From: an uncultured Oscillospiraceae bacterium | Lineage (GTDB): Bacteria; Bacillota_A; Clostridia; Oscillospirales; Oscillospiraceae | NCBI GenBank assembly: GCA_900757695.1 | Contig: CAAEOU010000290.1 | Location: 1 to 15,835 of the forward strand | Reading direction: 5' to 3' | DNA: 15,835 nt | Part shown: piece after piece, positions 1 to 7,779 of the stretch | Layout of the letters: the number at the start of each line of letters is the position of its first letter | How positions within the stretch are numbered: the stretch's first letter is position 1 | Notes under the pieces: model-generated | Seen by the model: only the letters and a program-made list of their open reading frames with translations | Told to the model about the DNA's origin: nothing | The model's database searches: none | Made by a program: the position numbers and the translations under genes

Positions 1-132
1 AGAAGGAGCATCGGTTTCCTCCTCAGTCTTGGTGGACTCGGCGGGCGCAGCAGAGCTTGCGGTGTTGCCGCCGCAGGCAGCCAGGCTCAGCACCATAACC
101 ATAGACAGAAGAAGCGCCATAAGTTTCTTCAT
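1..132 (-). CDS. Lipoprotein N-terminus, cut by window edge
   Basis: The first 44 codons of a leftward gene are visible; the rest lies outside the window. The protein starts MKK, has a hydrophobic core (LLLSMVMVLSLAAC) ending in a lipobox with Cys20, and then a low-complexity Ala/Ser/Glu linker. This is a typical type II signal peptide, so the product is probably an acylated lipoprotein on the outer face of the membrane. In this kind of genome such a start most often belongs to an ABC-transporter solute-binding protein, but the ligand-binding domain is not in the window, so the substrate cannot be named. The start ATG (130-132) has a GAGGT ribosome site about 10 nt upstream and a strong promoter further upstream, supporting a separately transcribed gene. 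Confidence 0.85.
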   Translation of the reverse strand, partial: MKKLMALLLSMVMVLSLAACGGNTASSAAPAESTKTEEETDAPS

Positions 133-181
133 TTTGGGTTACCTCATTTCCTTAATAACTTGGTAATATACCAGCTCCTGT

Positions 182-210
182 AATATACAAAACGAAAACA
201 ATCCTGTCAA
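182..210 (-). promoter_or_regulatory. Sigma-A promoter of the 5'-partial lipoprotein gene
   Basis: On the minus strand a perfect -35 TTGACA (205-210) is followed, after exactly 17 bases, by -10 TATATT (182-187). The expected transcription start is about 40 bases before the lipoprotein ATG. The remaining sequence between here and the tyrA stop at 418 is AT-rich and holds only the hairpin at 343-380. Confidence 0.8.
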
Positions 211-342
211 CCGCTCAGCATAAATTGACAAATTAAAAATACAAAATAACAACAATTTGTGCTAGCTCCCGGTTTGGTGCAGGCGAGAAATGCGGGAGAA
301 TCGACAAAATAGAGGGTAAAACATGGTGAAATGTATACAAAT

Positions 343-380
343 AGTCCCCTGCATGACGGACTACAGAAATGCAGAGGACT
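343..380 (-). terminator. Hairpin downstream of tyrA, possible terminator
   Basis: Two 12-base arms (343-354 and 369-380) flank a 14-base loop. Read on the minus strand the arms pair fully if one U-G pair is allowed; read on the plus strand the same position is a C-A mismatch. The structure therefore fits a leftward transcript, that is, tyrA mRNA, whose stop is 37 bases upstream. The following AUUUGUAUAC is only moderately U-rich, so termination is plausible rather than certain. Confidence 0.45.
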
Positions 381-417
381 ATCAAAAATTGCTGACAAAG
401 AATGATGGCGCAGATGA

Positions 418-1275
418 TCAATCGTCCAGCGTACCATTTTGATGCTGGCGCAGAAGCACCTCTTCCCGGAGCATGCGGCCCTGATCCAAAAGCCCGCGGA
501 CCTGAGAGAGATCATCGGCGGCAAGGGCATCCCGAAATACGGTGATGTTATGGAGCAGGGTGTTGATTTCCCGGAGCAGAGGATCTTTGTTCATATGAAA
601 CAGGGAGGTCCACATATCGGGGTCCAGCTTTGCCACCCGGGTCATATCCTGAAAGCTCCCTGCGGTAAAGCCCAGCGTCAGGGCAGAGGTGGGGCTTTTG
701 ATATAAGCCGAAGATACCACATGGGCCAACTGGGAGGTGTAGGAGATAATGGTGTCATGCCGATGGGGGTCAGTGATCTCAATGCGTGTAAAGCCGATGG
801 AGCGGGCCAGAGCCTCCAGCGTTTTCTGTGCTGCAGGATCTGTCAGCGCTGTGGGGGTAATGATGTAGCTGGCGTTTTTGTACATATCCACATCGGAGTT
901 GGCAAAACCGGCGGTTTCCTTACCGGCCATGGGATGGGTGCCTACGTAGTGAACCCCGTGGTCATGGTAGAGCTGATCCACGGCATCTACAATGGGGGCC
1001 TTGACGCCGCAGATGTCGGCAATAATGGAGCCGGGACGGAAATCCCCCACATGGGCAGTCAGATAGTCCAGCGTGGCCTGGGGAGGCAGAGCAATAAAGG
1101 TGACATCCGGTTCGGAGAGGTCAGTAAGCTCTTCGTCAATGGCGCCCACGGAAAGGGCAAACTCTACGGTTTTGTGATTCCGGGTGGTGCCCAGTACCTT
1201 GTGCGGGGTATAGTGGTGAAAGGCTCGGCAGAAAGAGCCGCCGATGAGGCCCATACCAACAACAGCAATCTTCAT
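418..1275 (-). CDS. tyrA: Prephenate dehydrogenase (TyrA family)
   Basis: This 285-residue cytosolic enzyme oxidatively decarboxylates prephenate (or arogenate) with NAD(P)+ in tyrosine biosynthesis. The N-terminus is a Rossmann fold with the dinucleotide motif GMGLIGGS (residues 7-14). The family signature HPMAGKE follows at 114-120, and the helical C-terminal dimerization domain contains TSQLAH (180-185). The length matches monofunctional TyrA; there is no chorismate mutase domain and no ACT domain at the C-terminus. Lack of ACT suggests that tyrosine feedback, if any, does not use that module. An AAGGAAGG ribosome site lies about 9 bases before the ATG. Other aromatic pathway genes are not adjacent; the neighbour upstream is a permease gene in the same direction. 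Whether it prefers prephenate or arogenate cannot be read from the sequence. Confidence 0.93.
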   Translation of the reverse strand: MKIAVVGMGLIGGSFCRAFHHYTPHKVLGTTRNHKTVEFALSVGAIDEELTDLSEPDVTFIALPPQATLDYLTAHVGDFRPGSIIADICGVKAPIVDAVDQLYHDHGVHYVGTHPMAGKETAGFANSDVDMYKNASYIITPTALTDPAAQKTLEALARSIGFTRIEITDPHRHDTIISYTSQLAHVVSSAYIKSPTSALTLGFTAGSFQDMTRVAKLDPDMWTSLFHMNKDPLLREINTLLHNITVFRDALAADDLSQVRGLLDQGRMLREEVLLRQHQNGTLDD

Positions 1276-1324
1276 TGAAAATCCTTCCTTTTTAAGCGAA
1301 ACGGCAGACAGTCATTGAATGAAA

Positions 1325-1351
1325 ATTATCACACTAATGCATAAAAGTCAA
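1325..1351 (-). promoter_or_regulatory. Probable tyrA promoter
   Basis: In the 97-base gap before tyrA the minus strand shows TTGACT (1346-1351) and GATAAT (1325-1330) separated by 15 bases, shorter than the ideal 17. A 17-base alternative would use TAATTT as the -10. It suggests tyrA can be transcribed separately from the AEC permease gene, since I see no terminator in the gap. Confidence 0.5.
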
Positions 1352-1372
1352 GAGTAATCCAGAGAAGCGGGC

Positions 1373-2317
1373 TTAGGCCAGCATGACCAGACCCAGAGAG
1401 ACCAGCGGCAGGGTGATCAGGCATGCAATGGTGGTCATCATGACCGCACAGACGGCGTAGTCACCGTCGGAGCCGTTGTTTTTGGACAGCATTGCCACCA
1501 TATTAATGGCCGGAAGACCGGTCAAAAAGGTCATGGTGCCAGCCATATCCGCCGGTACGTTCAGCAGCTTCATCACCATGAAAAATACCAGAGGCAGCAC
1601 CAGCATTTTCAGGCCGATCTCCGCATACAGCTCTCCGCAGCGAAGCACCTTCCGAACGTCTGTCATGGAGAGCATGCCGCCGATGTATAAAAGCGACAGG
1701 GGCATGCTGGAAGCGCCCAGCTTGGACAGCGTGGTGATCAGCAGCTTGGGCAGGTGGATGTCCAGCAGCACCAGAATGGTGGCGCCGACGATGGCAATCA
1801 GTGCGGGGCTCAGGAGATTTTTCAGGTTCTTGAGAGATACTTTTTCTTTCTGATCCGACACAGGCTTGGTAAGGGAGACCCCGTAGGTCCAGAACAGCCC
1901 CTGATCGAGAATGGTGAACAGAGAGATGTAAAGCAGCGCTGTATCCGGGTAAAGCTCCACCACCAACGGGATACCCATGAAGCCAACGTTGCCAAACATG
2001 ACAATGGCACGAAACACATGGCTGCGGTTCCCCTTGAGCTGGAAGACCTTTTCCAGCAGCAGGGACAGTAAAAACAGCATCAGGTACAGGGCAATGGCCA
2101 GTGGAATGACCAAAAGGCTTTCTGCAAGTCCCTGCCGGGTAGCGCCCTCAGCGGTGTTGATAAAAATATAGGCTGGCAGGGCCATGCGCATGACCAGCTT
2201 GGAGACACTGCCAAGGGAGTGCTCATCCAGTATGCCGAACTTTACGGCAAGAATGCCAAAAATAATCAGGATCAAAAAGATCCCAATCTGGTTCAGTACG
2301 ATAAAAAATTGTTCCAT
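1373..2317 (-). CDS. AEC-family permease (auxin efflux carrier / malonate-type transporter)
   Basis: This 314-residue membrane protein has about ten hydrophobic segments split into two halves by a charged central loop (near KPVSDQKEKVSLKNLKNLL). That layout is typical of the AEC (mem_trans) family, to which malonate and other dicarboxylate carriers and plant PIN-like proteins belong. N-terminal features (FGILAVKFGILDE, then LVMRMALPAYIF) and the C-terminal pattern LTGLPAINMVAMLSKNNG fit family members. It is predicted to sit in the cytoplasmic membrane as a secondary carrier for an organic anion. The substrate cannot be assigned, and neighbours give no hint because it has its own promoter. 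The ATG is preceded by GAGGAG at 6 bases. The length is normal and there is no sign of damage. Confidence 0.88.
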   Translation of the reverse strand: MEQFFIVLNQIGIFLILIIFGILAVKFGILDEHSLGSVSKLVMRMALPAYIFINTAEGATRQGLAESLLVIPLAIALYLMLFLLSLLLEKVFQLKGNRSHVFRAIVMFGNVGFMGIPLVVELYPDTALLYISLFTILDQGLFWTYGVSLTKPVSDQKEKVSLKNLKNLLSPALIAIVGATILVLLDIHLPKLLITTLSKLGASSMPLSLLYIGGMLSMTDVRKVLRCGELYAEIGLKMLVLPLVFFMVMKLLNVPADMAGTMTFLTGLPAINMVAMLSKNNGSDGDYAVCAVMMTTIACLITLPLVSLGLVMLA

Positions 2318-2348
2318 AGTTTCTCCTCGATTTTATGTTTTCTCTTTC

Positions 2349-2377
2349 ATGATAAACGGATTTTATAGATATGTCAA
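2349..2377 (-). promoter_or_regulatory. Sigma-A promoter of the AEC permease gene
   Basis: The minus strand has TTGACA (2372-2377), a 17-base spacer and TATCAT (2349-2354), about 31 bases before the permease ATG. It begins right after the liv-operon hairpin, so the permease gene is a separate transcription unit. Confidence 0.8.
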
Positions 2378-2394
2378 GGAATTCCGGGCAGACC

Positions 2395-2421
2395 AAGGCC
2401 CCGGCGCTTTGCCGGGGCCTT
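2395..2421 (-). terminator. GC-rich hairpin ending the liv operon
   Basis: Eleven perfectly paired bases (2395-2405 with 2411-2421, AAGGCCCCGGC arm) enclose a 5-base loop, starting 9 bases after the livF stop codon. Stem strength and position argue for transcription termination of the leftward liv mRNA. The downstream sequence on that strand (UUGGUCU) lacks a proper U-run, so termination may be partial. Confidence 0.7.
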
Positions 2422-2429
2422 AAAATCGG

Positions 2430-3137
2430 TTACTGCTTGGATTTGCCCAGATACAGCTCCTTTACCTGCTCGTTGGCCAAAAGCTCTGTGCCGGTGCCGG
2501 TCAGAGAGATTCGGCCGGTCTCCATGACATAGCCATAGTCGGCTACCTTCAGGGCCATATTTGCATTCTGCTCGATCAGAAGGACGGTGGTGCCCTCCCT
2601 GTTGATCTGCTGAATGATATCGAAGATGCCCTGTACGATGATGGGCGCAAGACCCAGAGAAGGCTCGTCCATCATAATGATCTTGGGCTTGGACATCAGG
2701 GCACGTCCAACGGCCAGCATCTGCTGCTCGCCGCCGGAGAGCGTACCTGCGGCCTGCCAGGAGCGCTCCTTCAAACGGGGAAACAGGTTGTAGATCCGCT
2801 CAATATCATCACTGAGCTTATCCTTCCGCAGGTAAGCGCCGATCTTCAGGTTTTCAAGCACGGTCATATCCGGGAACACATGGCGGCCCTCCGGCACCAG
2901 CGTGATGCCCTTGGACACGATATCGGTGGTGGCCTGCCCCAGAAGCTCCTCGCCGTCCAGCGTTATGGAGCCGCTGCGGGCCTTTACCAGCCCGACGATG
3001 GAACGCAGGGTAGTAGACTTGCCGGCGCCATTGGCGCCTACCAGCGTAATGATAGAACCGTCTGGCACCTCCAGAGAGACACCCTTAACGGCTTCAATGC
3101 CGCCGTAATTTACGATCAGATTTTCGATTTTAAGCAT
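2430..3137 (-). CDS. livF: Branched-chain amino-acid ABC transporter ATPase, LivF type
   Basis: This 235-residue cytoplasmic ATPase is one of two nucleotide-binding subunits of a LIV/HAAT-type importer. Visible motifs are Walker A GANGAGKST (34-42), the family-typical VPEGRHVFPDMTVLENL stretch (81-97), the signature LSGGEQQ (133-139), Walker B IIMMDEP (153-159) and LLIEQNANMAL near 187. EQN in place of the usual H-loop His is normal for LivF. The reading frame is open for 32 more codons upstream, but MLKIENL is the family start, has GGTGGG about 5 bases before it and overlaps the end of livG by 8 bases, so I chose 3137. The last gene of the operon, it is followed by a terminator hairpin. Family length is about 235, so it looks intact. 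Confidence 0.95.
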   Translation of the reverse strand: MLKIENLIVNYGGIEAVKGVSLEVPDGSIITLVGANGAGKSTTLRSIVGLVKARSGSITLDGEELLGQATTDIVSKGITLVPEGRHVFPDMTVLENLKIGAYLRKDKLSDDIERIYNLFPRLKERSWQAAGTLSGGEQQMLAVGRALMSKPKIIMMDEPSLGLAPIIVQGIFDIIQQINREGTTVLLIEQNANMALKVADYGYVMETGRISLTGTGTELLANEQVKELYLGKSKQ

Positions 3138-3972
3138 CGCTTCCCACCCCCAGATAAGCGTCAATGACACGCTGATTGCTCTGTACCTCGGCGGGCGTGC
3201 CGGAGGCGATGAGCTTGCCGAAGTCCAGTACATAGATACGGTCAGAGATCTGCATGACCAGATCCATGTGGTGCTCGATCATAAAGACAGTCAAATCATA
3301 TTTGTCGCGGATCTCCTTGATAAAGTCTGTAAGCTCCTGAGTCTCCTGCGGGTTCATGCCGGCAGCAGGCTCATCCAGCAGCAGCAGTTTGGGATCCGTA
3401 GCAAGGGCACGGGCAATCTCCAGACGGCGCTGAATGCCGTAGGGCAGAGAGCCGGCGATCTCGTCCTTCAGGTGGAGCAGATCCTGCTCTGCCAGAAGAG
3501 CTTCTGTTTCCTCCCGCATGCGCTTTTCTTCTTTATAGCTCAGACGGAAGGTGGAGGTGAAGACATTGTGCTTGGCACGCATGTGCTTTGCAATCAGAAC
3601 GTTGTCAAATACCGTCAGCTGAGAAAACAGCCGAATATTCTGGAAGGTACGGGCAATGCCGAGTTTGGTGATCTTATCCGGTGTAGGGCTGATGACATGG
3701 GTGTACTTTCCTGCATTTTCACCGAAGTACTGCTTCTTCATTTTGCCCTGGGGGTGATTTTCCAGCATGGTCTTTCCCTGAAAGGAGACGAGGCCATTGG
3801 TTGGCTCATAGACGCCGGTGATGCAGTTAAAGGCGGTTGTCTTGCCTGCACCGTTGGGGCCGATCAATGCAACGATCTCCCCCTTATTGACATCCAGCGA
3901 GAGGTTGTTGACAGCGACAACGCCGCCGAACTGCATGGTAACGTTTTCTACATGAAGGATATTCTCGCTCAT
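3130..3972 (-). CDS. livG: Branched-chain amino-acid ABC transporter ATPase, LivG type
   Basis: This 280-residue cytoplasmic ATPase pairs with LivF to power the LIV-type importer. It shows Walker A GPNGAGKTT (38-46), Q-loop Gln111 in ARTFQNIRLF, the signature LPYGIQRR (176-183), Walker B LLLLDEP (196-202) and switch His234 in MIEHHMD. It is some 25 residues longer than enteric LivG because of an insert around 70-103 rich in Lys and Gly; such inserts are common in Clostridia-type LivG. The ATG overlaps the livM stop as ATGA, with GAGGAGGT ahead of it, indicating translational coupling. Substrate specificity is set by the binding protein, not this subunit. Confidence 0.95.
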   Translation of the reverse strand: MSENILHVENVTMQFGGVVAVNNLSLDVNKGEIVALIGPNGAGKTTAFNCITGVYEPTNGLVSFQGKTMLENHPQGKMKKQYFGENAGKYTHVISPTPDKITKLGIARTFQNIRLFSQLTVFDNVLIAKHMRAKHNVFTSTFRLSYKEEKRMREETEALLAEQDLLHLKDEIAGSLPYGIQRRLEIARALATDPKLLLLDEPAAGMNPQETQELTDFIKEIRDKYDLTVFMIEHHMDLVMQISDRIYVLDFGKLIASGTPAEVQSNQRVIDAYLGVGSDA

Positions 3973-5216
3973 TTCGCTACCTCCTCTTTCTTGGGTGTTT
4001 TTGCACGCTTCTTAAACAGGTCGGGCAGTTCCTTGGTGCCCATGATGCCGCGGCTGAAGAACAACACGATGATCATGATGATAACGGAGAACACCACCAT
4101 ACGGAAGCCGTTGCGCAGCAGGGGAACCTTGGCCTGTCCTGTGGCTGCAAAGTAGGCAAGCCAGCCCAGAACTGCGGCACAGATGCCGCCGCCGACAATA
4201 AAGCGGGTACGTTTTTTATCGCCGGGCTTTACAATCTTATAAATCATTCCGGCCAGCAGCAGCGCAAAGATGATGGCCATGACTACGATAAATTTGGTGC
4301 GGCTGGCAGTGGTGAGAATGGTTTCCTGATCCAGAAAACGGAGCCACCACTCACTGCATGCGATATACAGGAACGATGCAATAATAGAACCGGAGATGGA
4401 GCCAATGCCGCCGATGACCACGATCAGCAGAATTTCATAGGTCATGGCAGACTTGAAGATAGCGGCCTGCACAGAGGTCTGATACATGGCCAGCAGAGCG
4501 CCGCCGATGCCTGCGAAGAAGGAAGAAATGCAGAAGGAGAGCATCTTGGTGCGGGAAAGGTTGATGCCCATGGCCTCGGCAGCGATCTCATCCTCTCGAA
4601 TGGCCTTAAAGGCACGGCCATAGGAAGAGTTGATCAGCAGCAGGATCACGGCAACGCAGAGGCCCACCACCAGAAAATATGCAATGGTGGAGTGGAATAC
4701 CGGGAACTTCCGCAGCAGGTTGGAGCCGTTGGTGATGGGGCCCAGCACGTTCCACTGGAAGATGGCGCGGATAATCTCCGCAAAGCCCAGCGTTGCAATG
4801 GCAAGATAGTCACTCTTGAGCCGGAGTACCGGCAGGCCAATGAGAAATGCAAAGGCAGCGGCCACAAGACCGGCCAGAATCAGTGCAATGGGAATGGGCA
4901 GCGTGAACTGCACCAGACCGCCGTCAAAGTACTGATAGACCGAGGCACGATCTGCCACAGGGATGGTGAAGATACCGTAGGTATAAGCGCCCAGCAGCAT
5001 GAAGCCTGCCTGCCCCAGAGAGAACAGACCGGTAAAACCGTTGAGCAGGTTCATGGAAACGCCGATCAGCGCATAGATGGAGCCCTTTTTCAGCACCATA
5101 AACAGCATATCCCAGCTGGAGGGGGCGGCCTGCTCGGCAATGCCGACAAACAGGAAGATCGCAAGGATAATTGCGGCGGTAATCAGTGTGCCGCGCTTGT
5201 TTTCAAGTTTACTCAT
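3969..5216 (-). CDS. livM: Branched-chain amino-acid ABC transporter permease, LivM type, with C-terminal insert
   Basis: This 415-residue membrane permease forms the translocation channel with LivH. The LivM core is clear: MNLLNGFTGLFSLGQAGF (55-72), LRLKSDYLAIATLGFAEIIR (131-150), the cytoplasmic ATPase-contact loop IREDEIAAEAMGIN (206-219) and GGIGSISGS (269-277). Unusually, about 75 residues (roughly 296-370), with two extra hydrophobic segments joined by a basic loop PGDKKRTR, lie between the EWWLRFL segment and the usual final helix (RMVVFSVIIMIIVLFFSRGIMG). A Lys-rich tail closes the protein. The 8-base gap from livH and the 4-base overlap with livG show operon organisation. Ribosome site AAGGTG precedes the ATG. 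The call is firm; the role of the insert is unknown. Confidence 0.94.
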   Translation of the reverse strand: MSKLENKRGTLITAAIILAIFLFVGIAEQAAPSSWDMLFMVLKKGSIYALIGVSMNLLNGFTGLFSLGQAGFMLLGAYTYGIFTIPVADRASVYQYFDGGLVQFTLPIPIALILAGLVAAAFAFLIGLPVLRLKSDYLAIATLGFAEIIRAIFQWNVLGPITNGSNLLRKFPVFHSTIAYFLVVGLCVAVILLLINSSYGRAFKAIREDEIAAEAMGINLSRTKMLSFCISSFFAGIGGALLAMYQTSVQAAIFKSAMTYEILLIVVIGGIGSISGSIIASFLYIACSEWWLRFLDQETILTTASRTKFIVVMAIIFALLLAGMIYKIVKPGDKKRTRFIVGGGICAAVLGWLAYFAATGQAKVPLLRNGFRMVVFSVIIMIIVLFFSRGIMGTKELPDLFKKRAKTPKKEEVAK

Positions 5217-5224
5217 GGCGCACC

Positions 5225-6139
5225 TTACACTTTCTCGGTGGCCTTCTCACCGAACAGGCCGGTGGGCTTGACCACAAGGATGATAATGAGCAGAGCAAAG
5301 GTCACAGCATCGGAGAAGGCGGCAAGGCCAAGATTGATGTTGATGCCCGCAACGCCCAGCATAGCTTCCAGACCCTTGACGATGTTTTCGCAGATGCCGA
5401 TGATAAAAGCACCGATCACAGCGCCGGGGATGGAGCCGATGCCGCCGAATACGGCAGCAACGAAGGCCTTCAGTCCGGGCATAGCGCCGGAGGTATAGGT
5501 AACGGCGGTGTAGTTGGTGAAATACAGCACGGAACCGATGGCGGCAAGGAAGGAGCCAATCACAAAGGTGGCGCTGATGACGGCATTGATGCGGATGCCC
5601 ATGAGCTGGGCAGTGTCATAATCCTTGGAAACCGCACGCATGGCCATACCAATCTTTGTATGGTTGATGAGCATTACCAGAGCGAAAACCAGCGCAATAA
5701 CAAGGAAGGGAGTGACCAGCGTAACCACCTTGGTGGTGGCGGGGCCGATGTTGACGGAATCGGAGATAAAGGGAATCGTGGGGTACTGCTGTGCCAGACC
5801 ACCGGTAATGTACGCAGCCAGATTCTGCAGCAGATAGCTTACACCAATGGCCGAGATCATAATGGACATACGGGGGGCGGAGCGCAGAGGCTTATAAGCC
5901 GCACGCTCAATGGCAAAACCGATGATGACCGTAAGGATCAGCATCAGGGGCATGGAGATGTACAGGGGCAGGGACGTGGACAGATAGACCATCATAACAC
6001 CGGCTACCATGAACACATCACCGTGGGCAAAGTTGATGAGCCGCAGGATACCATATACCATGGTATAGCCGATGGCAATCAGTGCATACTGACCGCCGAC
6101 GGAAATGCCGGACAACAGGTAGGGAAGGACGACACTCAT
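5225..6139 (-). CDS. livH: Branched-chain amino-acid ABC transporter permease, LivH type
   Basis: This 304-residue integral membrane protein is the second channel subunit of the LIV-type importer. Family marks are GQYALIAIGYTMVYGILRLI (16-35) leading into NFAHGD (36-41), the ATPase-contact loop RAVSKDYDTAQLMGI (168-182), LKAFVAAVFGGIGSIPGA (223-240) and the end LVVKPTGLFGEK (288-299). Eight or so hydrophobic segments are visible and the length is standard. AGGAGG sits 8 bases ahead of the ATG. It is separated from the upstream binding-protein gene by 158 bases containing two hairpins, while downstream genes follow within 8 bases, so it opens the tightly coupled livHMGF block. Confidence 0.95.
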   Translation of the reverse strand: MSVVLPYLLSGISVGGQYALIAIGYTMVYGILRLINFAHGDVFMVAGVMMVYLSTSLPLYISMPLMLILTVIIGFAIERAAYKPLRSAPRMSIMISAIGVSYLLQNLAAYITGGLAQQYPTIPFISDSVNIGPATTKVVTLVTPFLVIALVFALVMLINHTKIGMAMRAVSKDYDTAQLMGIRINAVISATFVIGSFLAAIGSVLYFTNYTAVTYTSGAMPGLKAFVAAVFGGIGSIPGAVIGAFIIGICENIVKGLEAMLGVAGININLGLAAFSDAVTFALLIIILVVKPTGLFGEKATEKV

Positions 6140-6167
6140 GGATAAACCTCCTAATAGATAGATTTGA

Positions 6168-6215
6168 GCTGTCTCGAAAGAGACCGGCCGGAGCAGGGGT
6201 TCCTTTCGAGGCAGC
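6168..6215 (-). repeat. Second intercistronic hairpin (livK-livH)
   Basis: Arms GCTG-CTCGAAAG (6168-6180) and CTTTCGAG-CAGC (6203-6215) form a 13-position stem with one mismatch around a 22-base GC-rich loop. It lies 28 bases before the livH ATG and does not cover the livH ribosome site. It may act as an RNA-stability or processing element. Confidence 0.6.
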
Positions 6216-6240
6216 CCAAACAGCGTGGTAAGGAATGCCT

Positions 6241-6289
6241 TTCACGGGTGAGCCGGAGACCCCGCAGGGCCTCCGGTAAAATCCGTGAA
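6241..6289 (-). terminator. First intercistronic hairpin after the binding protein, possible attenuator
   Basis: This is a nested structure: outer arms TTCACGG (6241-6247) and CCGTGAA (6283-6289), then inner arms CCGGAG (6253-6258) and CTCCGG (6271-6276) around a GC-rich loop. It begins 8 bases after the binding-protein stop. There is no U-run after it, so complete termination is unlikely; partial termination or protection of the upstream mRNA 3' end fits better. Confidence 0.55.
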
Positions 6290-6297
6290 GTTAAGAA

Positions 6298-7530
6298 TTA
6301 CTCTACGCCCTGCTCACGAACGAGCTCCCAAGCGGCGGTCTCGGTATTGCACTTCTTGATGAAGGCGGAAGTACGGTTTGCATCGCCGTTCTCTCCGAAG
6401 GTGATGATACCGGTCACGCCGGTGTAGGAAACATTCGGCAGTGCCTTCAGAACTTCGGCAGGATCAGTAGAACCGGCAGCCTTCAGTGCCTCCAGAGCTA
6501 CGAAGTATGCGTCATAGCCCATAGCGGAAACTGCGGCCAGCTGATCGTTGCCGCCGTTGTTGGCCAGAGCGGTGGAATCAGAGTTGATGTACTCCTTGAT
6601 GCCGGAGTCGAAGTCAGGGGAGCCGCCCTCCTGATAGAAGGTGGTAACATAGATGTTCATGTTGGTGCCCTTTGCGGCTTCAGCCACTACATTGGAATCC
6701 CAGGTGTCGCTGGCCAGCATGGGGATCTCAAGCCCCTGAGTCTGTGCCTGCTTGATGATGTTGGCGGCAGCCTCGATGGAAACGGGGGCGAAGAATACAT
6801 CGCAGCCCTGACTCTTGGCGTTGGTGACATAAGAGGTAAAGTCGGAGTTGCCATCGGGGAAGGCTTCTTCAACGACCTCGCCGCCCAGTGCCTTGAATGC
6901 CTGAACAAAGTAGTTGCAGACACCGGCAGAGTAGTCATCGCCCTGCTTGGACAGGCAGTAGGCCTTTTTGGCTTTCAGATCGCCATAGGCGAAGTTTGCC
7001 AGAACCGTGCCCTGGAAGGGGTCAAGGAAGCAGATACGGAAGTAGTTGTCGTTGCCCTCGGTGACCTGAGGGTTCGTGCAGGTAACGCCGATGGCGGGCA
7101 CGCCGCCATTCTTAAAGACATCGCCTGCGGCAATGGCAACAGCAGAGCCGTAGGAGCCCAGTACCACGGAAACGCCGTCGGAAACCAGCTGCTGTGCAGC
7201 AGAGGGGCCCTTATCGGTGGAGGACTGGTTATCTACGATATCCAGCTGAACGGTATAGGTCTCGCCGCCGATCTCAACGGTGGGCTGAACCTTGTTTGCG
7301 TACTGAATGCCCAGAGTTTCCTGCTTACCGCCGGCACCGTTGTCGCCGGAAGCGGGCTCATAGACACCGATTTTAACAACCTTGTCACCGGTTGCGGCTG
7401 CGGTGGAAGCAGCGGCTTCGCCGGAAGCGGCAGTTACACTGGAGGCGGCGGAATCGCCGCAGCCTGCGAATGCACAGGTCATCATGGCGGCGGACAGCAC
7501 AGCGGCCAGTGCTCTCTTGGTGAATTTCAT
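6298..7530 (-). CDS. livK: Branched-chain amino-acid ABC transporter substrate-binding lipoprotein
   Basis: This is the extracellular receptor of the importer. The start MKFTKRALAA leads into a hydrophobic stretch and lipobox FAGC with Cys24, then a Ser/Ala linker to about residue 48. The mature part opens with VVKIGVYEPASGDNG and continues through the type I periplasmic-binding fold (Peripla_BP_6): QQLVSDGVSVVLGSYGSAVA, GVTCTNPQVT, YFRICFLDPFQG. The total is 410 residues. An in-frame ATG at 7539 is only 1 base from the AGGAG ribosome site; the ATG at 7530 is 10 bases away, so I prefer it. Being first in the operon and separated from livH by hairpins suits a subunit needed in excess. The ligand is probably Leu/Ile/Val, but family members also bind other amino acids or amides, so specificity is not proven. 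Confidence 0.92.
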   Translation of the reverse strand: MKFTKRALAAVLSAAMMTCAFAGCGDSAASSVTAASGEAAASTAAATGDKVVKIGVYEPASGDNGAGGKQETLGIQYANKVQPTVEIGGETYTVQLDIVDNQSSTDKGPSAAQQLVSDGVSVVLGSYGSAVAIAAGDVFKNGGVPAIGVTCTNPQVTEGNDNYFRICFLDPFQGTVLANFAYGDLKAKKAYCLSKQGDDYSAGVCNYFVQAFKALGGEVVEEAFPDGNSDFTSYVTNAKSQGCDVFFAPVSIEAAANIIKQAQTQGLEIPMLASDTWDSNVVAEAAKGTNMNIYVTTFYQEGGSPDFDSGIKEYINSDSTALANNGGNDQLAAVSAMGYDAYFVALEALKAAGSTDPAEVLKALPNVSYTGVTGIITFGENGDANRTSAFIKKCNTETAAWELVREQGVE

Positions 7531-7599
7531 GTTCTTCATACTCCTTGTCGCTTCAAATTTTCATCACGGTAATCAAATGATGAATCAAAGGATGTAGAC

Positions 7600-7629
7600 A
7601 TTATACAGCAACAAACTTGCAAAAATCAA
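7600..7629 (-). promoter_or_regulatory. liv operon promoter
   Basis: The minus strand has TTGATT (7624-7629), an 18-base spacer and a perfect -10 TATAAT (7600-7605). Transcription should start near 7593, giving a leader of roughly 60 bases. That is too short for a T-box, and I see no leader peptide or riboswitch in it. Confidence 0.75.
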
Positions 7630-7728
7630 CTGATTTTTTTGGAGGAATCCCGGCTTTTTTGAAGTTTAATGAATTTGTTGCGTCAAATTCCTGCATGTTT
7701 GCCAATGGAGAACAAACGATAAAACAAA

Positions 7729-7747
7729 TGTCCACACACCGTGGACA
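7729..7747. repeat. Dyad TGTCCAC-N5-GTGGACA
   Basis: Perfect 7-base arms with a 5-base centre lie between the two divergent promoters, 100 bases upstream of the liv -35 and 129 bases upstream of the sdaAB -35. It could be an operator; no regulator gene is adjacent to support this. Confidence 0.45.
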
Positions 7748-7779
7748 GGACGAAGGCGGTGAAAATTTCCTGCAAAATT

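Noticed and set aside
439..1278. Long open frame opposite tyrA on the plus strand
   Set aside because: It is the antisense of a clear tyrA, shows no family motif and has no ribosome site; a coding shadow.
3268..4155. Long plus-strand open frame opposite livG/livM
   Set aside because: Antisense shadow of conserved ABC transporter genes.
7540..7600. Riboswitch or T-box leader for the liv operon
   Set aside because: The leader from the promoter is only about 60 bases, without a specifier loop or T-box sequence.
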